Below, piece by piece: positions 53,423 to 62,771 of a stretch of DNA of 64,000 nt. Where the stretch lies: positions 3,038,001 to 3,102,000 of the forward strand of contig NZ_CP154853.1 of NCBI RefSeq assembly GCF_047302405.1. Direction: 5' to 3'. How positions within the stretch are numbered: position 1 is the first letter of the stretch; each line of letters starts with the position of its first letter. The translations under genes and the position numbers were made by a program. The stretch is from Alkalihalobacillus sp047302405 (GTDB lineage: Bacteria > Bacillota > Bacilli > Bacillales > Bacillaceae_D). The notes under the pieces were generated by a model. That model made no database searches. It saw nothing but the letters and a program-made list of their open reading frames with translations, and was not told where the DNA came from.

Positions 53423-54691
53423 TTATAAACTTAAATCTCTTTCAATTTTATCCAATGCGTCCTGCCATGCTTTTTCTGGTTCTTTTCCTTGTGTCGCAAC
53501 TAGTTCTAGTTCGTTTAAAAAAGCGGATGACGCAATCGATTCTCTTGAGCCACGATAAGCTTCATTAACATTTTGGGCTGATTGTGCAAATACTTCAGTC
53601 GTATTTTGTCCCCCAAAAAATTCTTCTTCATGATAAATTTCTTCACTTTCAAGTGCCTCATTATGGGCTGGGAATAAACTCACATTTTTATATGACTCGA
53701 CTTGATTTTCGGCATTGTTAATAAATTTTGCAATTTCTGCACTCTTTTCTGGATAATTAGTAGAGCTTAAAACTGCTAAAAATGAGCCACCATCATTCCC
53801 ATCTGCCAATGGCGAACGAGTTACCTTCCATTGACCACTCGTACTTGGAGTCGAATCAATTAAAATATCCTTTGCCCAAACTGGCCCATCGTAACCTACA
53901 ATATCATCATTGTTAATCGCAGCATTCCATTCTTGTGTTAAGGCACCAATGTTATTTGCAATTAACCCTCTTTCATACAATTCAATAACTTGATCCCATA
54001 CCTCTTTAACATGGGCTTGGTTGCCAATAAATTCTTCTTCTGTATTAAAATACCTTTGCTCGCTCTTATTCATCGCACTCGAGAAAGCATTTCCAATTGA
54101 ACCAATCGCATAAGTACCTGTTTTATCCTTTAATGTTGTGAGAACATCCAAATAACCGTCCCATGTACTCATCTTCTCGGCTAGCTCTTCTGGTGAATGG
54201 GCAACTCCAGCTTCAGCAAAAATGTCTTCTCGATAGAAAAAAGCAGTTGGTGACGTATCAACAGGAACAGCGATCATATGTTCACCATCTCCTGTAATCG
54301 CTTGACTTGTTTTCCAAACCGGGTATTGGTCCTCGATTTCTGTTCCACCATATTCATATAAATTTAAGAATTTATCTTGGTATGGTAAAAATTCTGAAAC
54401 CCAAATATTCATTAATACAAGATCAGGAGCATCATCATTACTATTGGATGCTAATAATGTTTGAAGTTTGGTTTTATAGTCTCCACCAGGTGGTAGCTTT
54501 TGTGCATCAAATTCAACATCTGGGAACTCCTCTTTTACTTTCTCTAATACACTATCATCAAGCCCTCGATTCCAATACCATAAAGTGATTTTTTCAGTAC
54601 CATCTGAAGAAGATGAATCACTTGAGCCTCCACATGCAGCTAATAATGAAACAAAAATGAATACTAATACGATTTGCACTGTTTTTTTCAT
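53423..54691 (-). CDS. Sugar-binding lipoprotein, ABC system 1
   Basis: The 422-residue protein has a lipoprotein signal ending at C20 (FVSLLAACGGSSD) and a family 1 extracellular sugar-binding domain, with ITLWYWNRGLDDSVLEKV and YPEKSAEIAKFINNAENQ. It captures an oligosaccharide for the two permeases that follow. AGGAGG precedes the ATG. The four genes upstream are cytoplasmic sugar-phosphate enzymes. Confidence 0.9.
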   Translation of the reverse strand: MKKTVQIVLVFIFVSLLAACGGSSDSSSSDGTEKITLWYWNRGLDDSVLEKVKEEFPDVEFDAQKLPPGGDYKTKLQTLLASNSNDDAPDLVLMNIWVSEFLPYQDKFLNLYEYGGTEIEDQYPVWKTSQAITGDGEHMIAVPVDTSPTAFFYREDIFAEAGVAHSPEELAEKMSTWDGYLDVLTTLKDKTGTYAIGSIGNAFSSAMNKSEQRYFNTEEEFIGNQAHVKEVWDQVIELYERGLIANNIGALTQEWNAAINNDDIVGYDGPVWAKDILIDSTPSTSGQWKVTRSPLADGNDGGSFLAVLSSTNYPEKSAEIAKFINNAENQVESYKNVSLFPAHNEALESEEIYHEEEFFGGQNTTEVFAQSAQNVNEAYRGSRESIASSAFLNELELVATQGKEPEKAWQDALDKIERDLSL

Positions 54692-54785
54692 AATGACCTC
54701 CTCATAATTTAGTTAAATATCAATGATACAGAATCTGTAAGTTTCACCACCGCCATCCCAAATAAGCCTTTTAAATTGATAGCTC

Positions 54786-55703
54786 CTATTTTTTATTTAT
54801 AGCACCTGTCTTCCTAACATTTACTGCAATCGACGCTCCTAAAAGACCCGCTTCTTCTTTTAACTTACTTACTCTTAATCGCTTCTCAATCCCACTCTGA
54901 ACAGGATTTACAACAAGCTTTTGTAGCTCTTTTTTGATGAAATCTAGCAGCCAAGGTTGGTGATTCACCACTCCGCCTCCTAGTACGATGATATCGGGAT
55001 CGAGTACACAAAAGATTTGATGCAGCCCTTTTGCCATATCTCGAGTCATATGGGTAACTATCTCTTTAGCCAAAGGGTCACCCTGCAAAAAACTGTCCAT
55101 TAATTGTTTGACCGCATCTTTAGATTGTAAATTCAAGCGATTAACGCTTTTTTTAGTAAGAGATGTCCCCGATGCCTTTTCTTCTAACGTTTCTTTCTCA
55201 TCGCAGCCAACATAAGTAAGCCCAATCTCTCCAGCCATTCCTGCTCCACGAATCACTTCGCCTTTTTGAATAAAACAAGCGGAAATCCCTGTACTAATCG
55301 TTACAAAAGCCATTAACTCATTTTTTAATTGATGAGCGAACCATTCCCCTTTTGCCGCCATATATACATCATTATCAATCGTAATTTCAGATGTTGGGAA
55401 ATTAGTTTGTAATCTCGAAACGAGTGGAAAGTCCCGCCAAGGTAAATTATTTTGAAAAATGGCCATACCTCTGATTACATCTACTTTACCGGGAAGACCA
55501 ACTCCAATGAAGCAAACCTCTTTTTCCACTACACCCGCTTCATTCATCACATATTGAAACGCTAATAAAAGTTGTTCATACATTGTCTCGGCATTCTCTG
55601 TCAAACTAGGTAGGATCTTTTGTGCATACACAACTCCAGCTTCATTCAGTAAGGCTGTTGCGATCTTGGTTCCTCCAACGTCAGCTGTTAATATATAGTT
55701 CAA
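54786..55703 (-). CDS. ROK-family sugar kinase
   Basis: The 305-residue protein starts ADVGGTKIATALL (phosphate loop), has GVGLPGKVD and the catalytic Asp in ITIDNDVYMAAKGE, and ILGGGVV near the end. The usual ROK zinc motif CxCGxxGC is absent: the stretch after AGEIGLTYVGCDEK goes straight to LEEKASG. It probably phosphorylates a hexose, hexosamine or ManNAc/GalNAc-like sugar in the cytoplasm. It follows the SIS isomerase gene by 18 bases. Confidence 0.85.
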   Translation of the reverse strand: MNYILTADVGGTKIATALLNEAGVVYAQKILPSLTENAETMYEQLLLAFQYVMNEAGVVEKEVCFIGVGLPGKVDVIRGMAIFQNNLPWRDFPLVSRLQTNFPTSEITIDNDVYMAAKGEWFAHQLKNELMAFVTISTGISACFIQKGEVIRGAGMAGEIGLTYVGCDEKETLEEKASGTSLTKKSVNRLNLQSKDAVKQLMDSFLQGDPLAKEIVTHMTRDMAKGLHQIFCVLDPDIIVLGGGVVNHQPWLLDFIKKELQKLVVNPVQSGIEKRLRVSKLKEEAGLLGASIAVNVRKTGAINKK

Positions 55704-55721
55704 GGCTTATTCTCCTTACAT

Positions 55722-56741
55722 TTAGAGGTTTAATTCGACTACTTGTGATAAGTTTTTTGGTTTATCTGGATCATAGCCTAGTCGCAATGCTCGATAATAA
55801 GCTAAATATTGTAATAGTGGAACATATAAAACTAGTCGATTTCGATCTGAGATTTCCTGACCTATTGTTAATGTATAATCCGCCTCAAAAGTTTCGGAGT
55901 AAGGGCCGAGTGCTAAAACCTTTCCTCCTAATTTTTGAATATCTTTTACTAAATCTTGATCTAAATCTTCTGTTTGCTTTTGTGACATCACAACAACGAC
56001 CGTTTTGTCGTCAACAATTGAAATCGGTCCATGACGAAACTCGAGATTTGAATAACTTTCACATTCCGTTTGTGTCATTTCTTTTAACTTCAACGTTACT
56101 TCCTTGGCTAACCCATTATAGTAACTAGCTCCTAAATAAATAAATCGTTTATATGTTAACTCAGCAGCAAACCTCTTGACTGAATCTTGCATTAAAAGTA
56201 AGTCACCGACAGCTCTAGGGATTTCCTTCAATTCTGTCCAATCCTCTTTTGCATCCATTAGTTTAGTTGTATATAATTGCAGGGCATATAACATGTTTGT
56301 AAATGATTGTGTCATGACAACACTTTTTTCATTAATATGTTCTAAAGCGATAACTTCGTCTGCTAATTCAGCCAAAGGGCTCTCTTCAAAACAAGTAACA
56401 GCAAATGAACTAGTATTCGGTTGCTTATTAATAAACTTCAATGCAGCCACTGCCTCACTCGTTGTTCCTGAGCGAGAAATAACGACCACTTTATACGTTT
56501 TATTTTCGGTAAAGTAAACGTCCGGATTCAAAAAAATTTCAGATGCAGGTACGGCCGATGCAAATTGTCCTGTTACGCTTTGAAAGTATTTCGCAGCTGA
56601 TATAGCTAGATAAAAGGACGTTCCACATCCAATAAAATAATGCATATCCCTGCTCTCTTTTTTAAACTTTTGCTTGTTTAGAATCTCGTACGTTTCTTTC
56701 ATTTTATTTGCCTGCTCACTAATTTCTTGGTACGTATACAT
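55722..56741 (-). CDS. SIS-domain sugar isomerase/deaminase, AgaS-like
   Basis: The 339-residue protein has two SIS domains, with GCGTSFYLAISAAKYFQ and SRSGTTSEAVAALKF in the first and YLGASYYNGLAKEVTLKL plus LEFRHGPIS in the second. It resembles AgaS/GlmS isomerase halves but lacks a glutaminase domain. AgaS converts galactosamine 6-phosphate to tagatose 6-phosphate and ammonia, which fits the tagatose-6-phosphate kinase and aldolase genes just upstream. Confidence 0.83.
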   Translation of the reverse strand: MYTYQEISEQANKMKETYEILNKQKFKKESRDMHYFIGCGTSFYLAISAAKYFQSVTGQFASAVPASEIFLNPDVYFTENKTYKVVVISRSGTTSEAVAALKFINKQPNTSSFAVTCFEESPLAELADEVIALEHINEKSVVMTQSFTNMLYALQLYTTKLMDAKEDWTELKEIPRAVGDLLLMQDSVKRFAAELTYKRFIYLGASYYNGLAKEVTLKLKEMTQTECESYSNLEFRHGPISIVDDKTVVVVMSQKQTEDLDQDLVKDIQKLGGKVLALGPYSETFEADYTLTIGQEISDRNRLVLYVPLLQYLAYYRALRLGYDPDKPKNLSQVVELNL

Positions 56742-56766
56742 ATTTCTTCATCCTCTCCAAATAAAT

Positions 56767-57699
56767 TCATGATAACTTCTCTATTTTTATCTCGTCTTGA
56801 AAGTTCTTAATATCTGATGCCTTAATACATCCTGCATATAAATGAAGAGCATTAGACATTCCACATGCAATACCTAATTTCAACGTTTGTTCAATCGATA
56901 GATTCGAGAGAAAGCCTGCTGTTAATCCAGCTACCATCGCATCTCCACAGCCTACTGTATTTTTCACCTCCAGCAATGGTGGAGTAAGGCTATATCGACC
57001 TTTTTCACCAATGTAGAAGACACCGTTTGCCCCCAATGAAAGACAAACATGTGGAATTCCATGGTCATGTAGCTTCTCCGCTCCCCATATCATATCTTGT
57101 CTAGACAACTCTTCTTTTCCTAACCAGTGTGCTAATTCATGCTCATTTGGTTTAATCAAAAATGGCTTTTCACTAATTGCGGCTTGAAAAGGCTCTCCAC
57201 TCGTATCCAATATCGTCTTCGCATCAGCCTGATGAATGATATTTATTAATTGTCCATAGGCATTAATAGGAACTCCTTTTGGTAAACTACCTGATAAGAC
57301 AACGAACTCACTTTGGCTCGCCAATTGTTGGACAGACTGACAAAGCTCTTCCCATTTTAATGGTTGAATAGTTGGTCCCTGTTCCAATAGCTCTGTCTCT
57401 TGACCATTTACGTCAGCGATTAAGTTGATACATTCTCTTGACTCGTCTTCTATTTGAATAAATTGATGCGTAATTAACTTTTCATTTAGTAATTTCTGAA
57501 CTTTCGAGCCAGTAAACCCGCCACTAAAACCTGACACTTTTACTTCATATCCAAGTGTTTGCAAAACTTTAGCTACATTAATCCCTTTGCCACCAGGTTC
57601 TTCATGTACTTGTTTAATTCGATTCGTTTTCCCTTTTTGAAAATTCGATAGAAAATACGTTTTATCTAATGCTAGATTGAGTGTGATTGTTGTAATCAT
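56767..57699 (-). CDS. PfkB-family tagatose-6-phosphate/fructose-1-phosphate kinase (LacC-like)
   Basis: The 310-residue protein starts MITTITLNLALDKTYFL and has the two PfkB signatures, GGKGINVAKVLQTLGYE and NTVGCGDAMVAGLTAG with the catalytic Asp. It phosphorylates a ketohexose phosphate at the free end. Between an AgaS-like isomerase and a class II aldolase, tagatose 6-phosphate is the likely substrate; fructose 1-phosphate is the alternative. Its start overlaps the end of the aldolase gene by 38 bases. Confidence 0.85.
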   Translation of the reverse strand: MITTITLNLALDKTYFLSNFQKGKTNRIKQVHEEPGGKGINVAKVLQTLGYEVKVSGFSGGFTGSKVQKLLNEKLITHQFIQIEDESRECINLIADVNGQETELLEQGPTIQPLKWEELCQSVQQLASQSEFVVLSGSLPKGVPINAYGQLINIIHQADAKTILDTSGEPFQAAISEKPFLIKPNEHELAHWLGKEELSRQDMIWGAEKLHDHGIPHVCLSLGANGVFYIGEKGRYSLTPPLLEVKNTVGCGDAMVAGLTAGFLSNLSIEQTLKLGIACGMSNALHLYAGCIKASDIKNFQDEIKIEKLS

Positions 57700-58558
57700 A
57701 GCGAATACCCTTTGACTTAGATTGAAGAACGGTTATCTTTTCTTTCACGAGTGCTTTTACCGCTTCGACGCCCGGTACAAAATACTTTCTCGGATCATCT
57801 TCATTTGGATGTTCGGAAAAATATTGACGCAGCTCTTTGGCATAAATGACCTTTAATTCCGTTGAAAAATTAACCTTTGAAACCCCATAATCCAATGCCT
57901 TTTGTACTACATCATCTGCAATACCAGAAGCACCGTGCATCACAATTGGACAAGCGACTCGTGCGTTGATTTCTTCTAATAAATCAAATTGTAAGTTTGG
58001 CTCCTTTTTATACATGCCATGAGCCGTTCCAAAGGCAGGAGCAAATGAATCAATACCAGTCTGCCTTACAAAAAATTCAGCCATTTTTGGATCGGTATAA
58101 ATGACTTCCTCTTCATTTACGACTAAATCGTCCTCTACACCACCAATTGTGCCAAGCTCCGCTTCAACTGGTACATCGAGCAAATGAGCAACTTCTGTCA
58201 CCTTTTTTACAAGTTCAATATTATCTTCCAAAGCTAAATGAGAACCGTCTATCATCACTGACGTATAGCCTGCTCGTAAACATTTCATGACGATATCAAA
58301 AGAATCACCGTGATCTAAATGTAGAGCCACAGGAACCTTAGCTTGTTTGGCAGCTGATTCTGCCATTGCTTTCATATATTCAATGCCCACATATTTAATT
58401 GTACCTGGTGTTGTTTGTAAGATAACTGGAGAACCCATTTCCTCGGCTCCAGCAATAACCGCCTTCATAATCTCTAAATTATGAGCTCCAAAAGCTCCAA
58501 TGGCATAATGATTTTGATAAGCATCCTCTAATAACTGTTTAGTAGAAACTAATGACAC
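57662..58558 (-). CDS. Class II ketose-bisphosphate aldolase (GatY/KbaY/Fba type)
   Basis: The preferred start is GTG at 58558, eight bases after GAGGAG, giving 298 residues; a GTG three codons earlier is too close. It shows the zinc-binding LHLDHGDSFD, AELGTIGGVEDD, GTAHGMYK and MHGASGI. It splits tagatose or fructose 1,6-bisphosphate into triose phosphates. The pairing with a LacC-like kinase supports tagatose bisphosphate. It is the first gene of the downstream half of the locus, preceded by the shared 31-base motif. Confidence 0.88.
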   Translation of the reverse strand: MSLVSTKQLLEDAYQNHYAIGAFGAHNLEIMKAVIAGAEEMGSPVILQTTPGTIKYVGIEYMKAMAESAAKQAKVPVALHLDHGDSFDIVMKCLRAGYTSVMIDGSHLALEDNIELVKKVTEVAHLLDVPVEAELGTIGGVEDDLVVNEEEVIYTDPKMAEFFVRQTGIDSFAPAFGTAHGMYKKEPNLQFDLLEEINARVACPIVMHGASGIADDVVQKALDYGVSKVNFSTELKVIYAKELRQYFSEHPNEDDPRKYFVPGVEAVKALVKEKITVLQSKSKGIRYDYNNHTQSSIR

Positions 58559-58576
58559 ATCATTCACTCCTCATCC

Positions 58577-58607
58577 GTTAATGGGTTGTTGGTACAAGTT
58601 AGTTTTA
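58577..58607. promoter_or_regulatory. Shared 31-bp motif, copy upstream of the aldolase gene
   Basis: A 31-base stretch around GGGTTGTTGGTACAAGTT recurs at 62707-62737 with four differences. Its centre TTG-GTA-CAA is a short palindrome. It begins about 19 bases before the aldolase start. A GntR regulator gene lies next door (58652-59383), so this is a likely operator. Confidence 0.6.
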
Positions 58608-58611
58608 GAAA

Positions 58612-58643
58612 AAATCATAGACTTTTAACAAACATGTCTATGA
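58612..58643 (-). terminator. Terminator of the GntR gene
   Basis: AAAATCATAGAC (58612-58623) pairs with GTCTATGATTTT (58632-58643) in a 12-base perfect stem with an eight-base loop, between the GntR and aldolase genes. On the minus strand it follows the GntR stop and is flanked by A/T runs, so it can end the GntR transcript before the aldolase gene. Confidence 0.7.
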
Positions 58644-58651
58644 TTTTTCTT

Positions 58652-59383
58652 CTAAATTAATTCTGTGTAAAATCTACACCGGTCTCCACGTACGATAGAA
58701 CGACAAAATTCAACAGGGATACCATTTAAATCATAGGCCGTTCGCTCAAGTAATAGCGCTGGAAAACCTTTCTCTGTTTGAAGTAACTGACTAGCCTCTT
58801 CCTCCATTAAAATAGGCTCAAATGCTTCTTTCGCTCTCGTCACAAACACTTGAAATTCTCTTTCTAATAAGTCGTATAAGGATACAGTCCCAACCTCTTT
58901 TAAGAGCTCGATCTTACCGACCACTTTTTTCGGTAAAAACGATTCTTCCAAAACGATCGGTTCATCATTCGCACACCGAATTCGTTTTAATAAAATAACT
59001 TTCTCCTTTTCCTCTAACACTAAAGCCTGCTTTACTTCCTTGCTTGGCTCAACTTCCTTTACCTCAACAATTATATCAGAAGGATTCATTCCTTTTTCTT
59101 TCAGAACCTTACTAAAACTATAAAAACCAGTTAAAGGTTGCTCTAGTTTTTGCTTAGCTACATAAGTTCCTTTCCCTTGAACTCGGTAAAGCACTCCCTC
59201 TTTCACTAAATCTTCTATTGCTTTTTTAACTGTATTCCGACTAATACCATATTGCTCCATTAGCTGATTTTCTGACGCAATTTTATCCCCCGGCTTCCAA
59301 CCCCCTTCACTAATCGTCGAAATTAACACTTCTTTTAATTGGTGGTAAAGGGGGATTAAACTATCATGTTGTAACCCTGGCAT
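58652..59383 (-). CDS. GntR-family (UTRA domain) regulator of the sugar locus
   Basis: The ATG giving MPGLQHDSLIPLYHQLKEVL is preferred because family members start with this segment and AGAGGA lies upstream; the longer frame starts with TTG. The 243-residue protein has a GntR winged helix (KIASENQLMEQYGISRNTVK) and a UTRA domain (LLERTAYDLNGIPVEFCRSI). Such regulators respond to amino-sugar or sugar phosphates. It lies between the two halves of the locus and probably binds the motif found at 58577 and 62707. Confidence 0.87.
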   Translation of the reverse strand: MPGLQHDSLIPLYHQLKEVLISTISEGGWKPGDKIASENQLMEQYGISRNTVKKAIEDLVKEGVLYRVQGKGTYVAKQKLEQPLTGFYSFSKVLKEKGMNPSDIIVEVKEVEPSKEVKQALVLEEKEKVILLKRIRCANDEPIVLEESFLPKKVVGKIELLKEVGTVSLYDLLEREFQVFVTRAKEAFEPILMEEEASQLLQTEKGFPALLLERTAYDLNGIPVEFCRSIVRGDRCRFYTELI

Positions 59384-59553
59384 AACAAATTTCTTCCTCT
59401 CGCTTACATTCAATCTCTTCTCAATGAGTCGATTGAATAGTAATAATTGTTAGTTAATTAATTTAATTGATTATACCCCTCCCCTGTCAACACGTCAACC
59501 CAACCACCTTGTTCCTACTTACTTTATCCTGTTTGCTCTTTCTATCAATCTGT

Positions 59554-60375
59554 TTATTTTGAACTGCCCATTGTAATTCCTTCGATAAAGTAACGTTGTA
59601 AGAAGATGAAAATAAGAACCATTGGCCAAATTGCAAGTAACGAACCGGCCATTAGTACAGGGAAATTCGTTGAATATTGTCCTTGGATTGCGGCTAGACC
59701 TGCTGAAAGTGGTAATTTAGCTTGTGAACTATTAACAATTAATGGCCATAATAAATCATTCCATGACCAAAGCATCGTGAAAATAGCGAGTGAAATCAAC
59801 GCCGGTTTTGTTAATGGCAATAAGATAAAGAAAAAGATTTGGAAATGATTACAGCCATCAATTCTTGCCGCCTCATCTAACTCTTTTGGCAATCCCATAA
59901 AGAATTGACGCAAAAGGAAAACCCCAAAAGCACTAAATAAACCAGGAACAATTAAAGCTTGTAAAGTGTTTAACCAGTTCAACTCTACCATAATTAAATA
60001 TTGTGGAATTGCATAAGCCTGAAGCGGAACCATTAAAACGGATAGTGTAATAATAAATAAGACATTCCTTCCAGGAAAAACAATTCTAGCAAACGCATAG
60101 GCGGCAAATGAACAAATAATTAGCTGCCCGACCGTTCGACCTACAGTCATCATAATCGTATTCCAATAAAACTGTAAAAACGGCATATAATCAAAGACTC
60201 GAACATAAGAACCCCAGTTCCACTCATTCGGAATAATAGTAGGAGGAACTTGTGTCACCTCTCCCATCGTTTTTAAGGAAGTTAAGACCATCCAAATAAA
60301 TGGGATAATCATTAACACCGCACCAATGGACAGGATCAAATGAATGATTAACGCACGATTTGATTTTAGCTTCAT
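59554..60375 (-). CDS. Sugar ABC transporter permease (MalG type), system 2
   Basis: The 273-residue protein has six membrane segments and the coupling loop LDEAARIDGCNHFQIFFFIL. AAGGAGG precedes the ATG. It forms the channel of the second sugar importer with the permease 10 bases upstream. Confidence 0.88.
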   Translation of the reverse strand: MKLKSNRALIIHLILSIGAVLMIIPFIWMVLTSLKTMGEVTQVPPTIIPNEWNWGSYVRVFDYMPFLQFYWNTIMMTVGRTVGQLIICSFAAYAFARIVFPGRNVLFIITLSVLMVPLQAYAIPQYLIMVELNWLNTLQALIVPGLFSAFGVFLLRQFFMGLPKELDEAARIDGCNHFQIFFFILLPLTKPALISLAIFTMLWSWNDLLWPLIVNSSQAKLPLSAGLAAIQGQYSTNFPVLMAGSLLAIWPMVLIFIFLQRYFIEGITMGSSK

Positions 60376-60385
60376 GATACCCTCC

Positions 60386-61315
60386 TTAGTTGTAGTGAAC
60401 CCATTTCTTTTGGAAGTAGAACTGGAAAATGGTTGCGACTAAAATGATGACAAATAAATTAATGGAAATCGTCGCTCCATAACTTAAATCATGGTTAATA
60501 AACGCTTCACGATAAAACAAATACACAAGTGTTTGCGTGTCAAATGCCACAGGACTATCTATTCCAACCATCATGTAAATAAGCTCAAAAGTCTGTAATG
60601 TACTAATAATCGAAATCACACTTACAAAAAACAAAGTCGGTGTCAGCAGAGGAACCGTAATTTTCGCAAATTTGGCAAACGGCCCTGCTCCATCGATTTC
60701 AGCTGCTTCATAATAGGACGGTGATATATTTTGAAGACCAGCTAAAATAATAATCATGTTATAACCAATTGTAGACCAAATCGCGACAATGATGACTGCA
60801 TAAAGAGCAAAGCTACTATCAACTAGCCAATAAGGTCCTTGAATCCCAAAAAATCCAAGTACATGATTAATTAAGCCGTAATCTCCATTGTACAACCATT
60901 TCCAAACCATCCCTACTGCTGCTGGCATTGTAATAACAGGTAGGAAATAAAGCGTTCGGTACATCGTTACACCACGAATTTTTTGATTGAGTAAAACAGC
61001 GACAACCGTTGAGAAAAAAACACTAGTTGGTACAGCAATAGCCGTAAAGGTAAAAGTATTCTTTAAAGCCATCCAAATATTTGGATCTTGAAATAAACGT
61101 ACATAATTTTCTAATCCTATCCATGACACTTGACCAAAGGAACCATACTCTGTAAATGAAAGGTAAATGGTATAAAAGATTGGTCCGATATTGAAGATGA
61201 ATAGCCCTAGAAAACACGGTGCGATAAATAGGTAAGCCCACATATAATCTTGTTTTTTCATAGGAGTTAGTTTTAGACTCAACTTATTTTGCGAGACGGT
61301 TTTCGTATTCAACAT
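60386..61315 (-). CDS. Sugar ABC transporter permease (MalF type), system 2
   Basis: The ATG giving MLNTKTVSQNKLSL is used, after GAGGAG; length 309. It has six membrane segments and the coupling loop YYEAAEIDGAGPFAKFAKITVP. It follows its binding-protein gene and works with it. Like system 1 it lacks an ATPase gene nearby. Confidence 0.88.
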   Translation of the reverse strand: MLNTKTVSQNKLSLKLTPMKKQDYMWAYLFIAPCFLGLFIFNIGPIFYTIYLSFTEYGSFGQVSWIGLENYVRLFQDPNIWMALKNTFTFTAIAVPTSVFFSTVVAVLLNQKIRGVTMYRTLYFLPVITMPAAVGMVWKWLYNGDYGLINHVLGFFGIQGPYWLVDSSFALYAVIIVAIWSTIGYNMIIILAGLQNISPSYYEAAEIDGAGPFAKFAKITVPLLTPTLFFVSVISIISTLQTFELIYMMVGIDSPVAFDTQTLVYLFYREAFINHDLSYGATISINLFVIILVATIFQFYFQKKWVHYN

Positions 61316-61405
61316 ACTATCTCTCCTCATTCCATTTGAATAAGCCAAAAGTGGAGGGGTGAATAAAAGGCCTTGTTCACGCTTCACCCCTACGCAAATG
61401 CAAAA

Positions 61406-62653
61406 TTATTTCGATTCGTTTTCTAAAATCTCTTCAATTTTTTCTGCGAGTTCATCAGCAATTTCTTCATAGGTCACTTCTCCTGCCCATACCCGGTTCA
61501 AATAATCTGTTTCCACTTGTTGCCAAGTCCGCGTGTGCAATGAGTTCGGAAGTGGATCCGCATATTCAACTTGGTCTATAAAGGCTTGGGCATTAAAATT
61601 CGGTAATGATTCGACCCATTTTTGCTCAGTCCCTGTATACGCTGGAATAACCGTTCCTGTTTCCGCTTGGATTTCAGCCGCTCTTTCCGAACCTAAAAAT
61701 TTCAAGAACTCCCAGGCTGCCTCAGGGTGATCGGTATGACTAGCGATTACATTCCCAAGTCCGTGAATCGTCGATGATCTTTTTTCTCCCATTGGTAATG
61801 GAGCGACATCGACTTTATCCTTAATGAATTCATTATTTGAGAAAACAGGAGCAAACCAAGAACCTGATACAAACATCGCGACATTGCCAGACTCGAACAT
61901 ACTTGATGCAGGGGTATCCGTCATTTGTTGAATCGTTGGCGATACTTCATACTCATGAATTAAATCGGTCCAAAATTTAATACCTGCGATCGCTTCTGGT
62001 GTGTTATGGCCAGCTGTATTTGTTTCTAAATCAATGACATAACCACCAGCTTGATGAATCGTATTATAAAAACCTGATTGAGAATTTAAATGTGCGGCAA
62101 TCCCATATATACGATTATCCGTATCCGTTATTTCTTTTGCTGCTGTAACTAAATCATCCCAAGTCCACGTCTCATTTGGATATTCGACTCCCGCCTCATC
62201 AAAAAGTTCACGGTTATACCATAATCCAATTGTGTCATAATCTTTTGGGATCCCATATTGGCTTCCACCGGCACTATATAAGCTAGTTAACGTCTCTGGA
62301 TAGTTTGAAAAATCATAGCCATCTTTTGCAACGTATTCATCCAAGTTGAGCAACATATCATTCTCAGCAAATAGTCTAATATTCGGTCCATTCATCCAAA
62401 AAATATCCGGTAATGATTGCCCAGTACCTGCAATCTCAAGGTTATCCCAATATTGTGCAAAAGGAGTATTCTCAATATTAATCGTGATATTTGGATGTTC
62501 TTCATTAAATTCTTCCACAATTTGTTCAAGTGCTGGCATTTGATCTAAATCCCAAACCATATAGGACAACGTCACTTTTTCATCCCCACCCGCACTATTC
62601 GAACAAGCCACAAGGAACATTAAAGCAGCAACAATCATTAACACTTTTTTCAT
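61406..62653 (-). CDS. Sugar-binding lipoprotein, ABC system 2
   Basis: The 415-residue protein has a lipoprotein signal ending at C17 (LMFLVACSNSAGG) and a family 1 sugar-binding domain, with EFNEEHPNITINIENTPF and YGIPKDYDTIGLWYNRELFD. GGAGGAG precedes the ATG. The shared 31-base motif lies about 55 bases upstream. It would feed a second galactoside or amino sugar into the same enzymes. Confidence 0.9.
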   Translation of the reverse strand: MKKVLMIVAALMFLVACSNSAGGDEKVTLSYMVWDLDQMPALEQIVEEFNEEHPNITINIENTPFAQYWDNLEIAGTGQSLPDIFWMNGPNIRLFAENDMLLNLDEYVAKDGYDFSNYPETLTSLYSAGGSQYGIPKDYDTIGLWYNRELFDEAGVEYPNETWTWDDLVTAAKEITDTDNRIYGIAAHLNSQSGFYNTIHQAGGYVIDLETNTAGHNTPEAIAGIKFWTDLIHEYEVSPTIQQMTDTPASSMFESGNVAMFVSGSWFAPVFSNNEFIKDKVDVAPLPMGEKRSSTIHGLGNVIASHTDHPEAAWEFLKFLGSERAAEIQAETGTVIPAYTGTEQKWVESLPNFNAQAFIDQVEYADPLPNSLHTRTWQQVETDYLNRVWAGEVTYEEIADELAEKIEEILENESK

Positions 62654-62706
62654 TTGATTTTCTCCTCCAATATGATTATTTTTAATCCAATAAGAACCGA
62701 TAACAG

Positions 62707-62737
62707 GTTAATAGGTTGTTGGTACAAGTTTGTCTAA
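62707..62737. promoter_or_regulatory. Shared 31-bp motif, copy upstream of the system 2 binding-protein gene
   Basis: Same motif as at 58577-58607, with GTTAAT, GGTTGTTGGTACAAGTT and a T-rich tail in the same order. It lies between the Gfo/Idh/MocA gene and the binding-protein gene, indicating a regulated promoter there. Binding by the GntR protein is inferred. Confidence 0.6.
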
Positions 62738-62771
62738 AAAAATATCAACTACTTGGAGTGATACTTTCCTT

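Noticed and set aside
55622..56128. 168-residue plus-strand frame
   Set aside because: Antisense to the ROK kinase and SIS isomerase genes, rich in Leu with no domain; a shadow frame.
55722..56767. glmS-type ribozyme ahead of the SIS gene
   Set aside because: Only 25 bases separate it from the kinase gene, leaving no room for the ribozyme.
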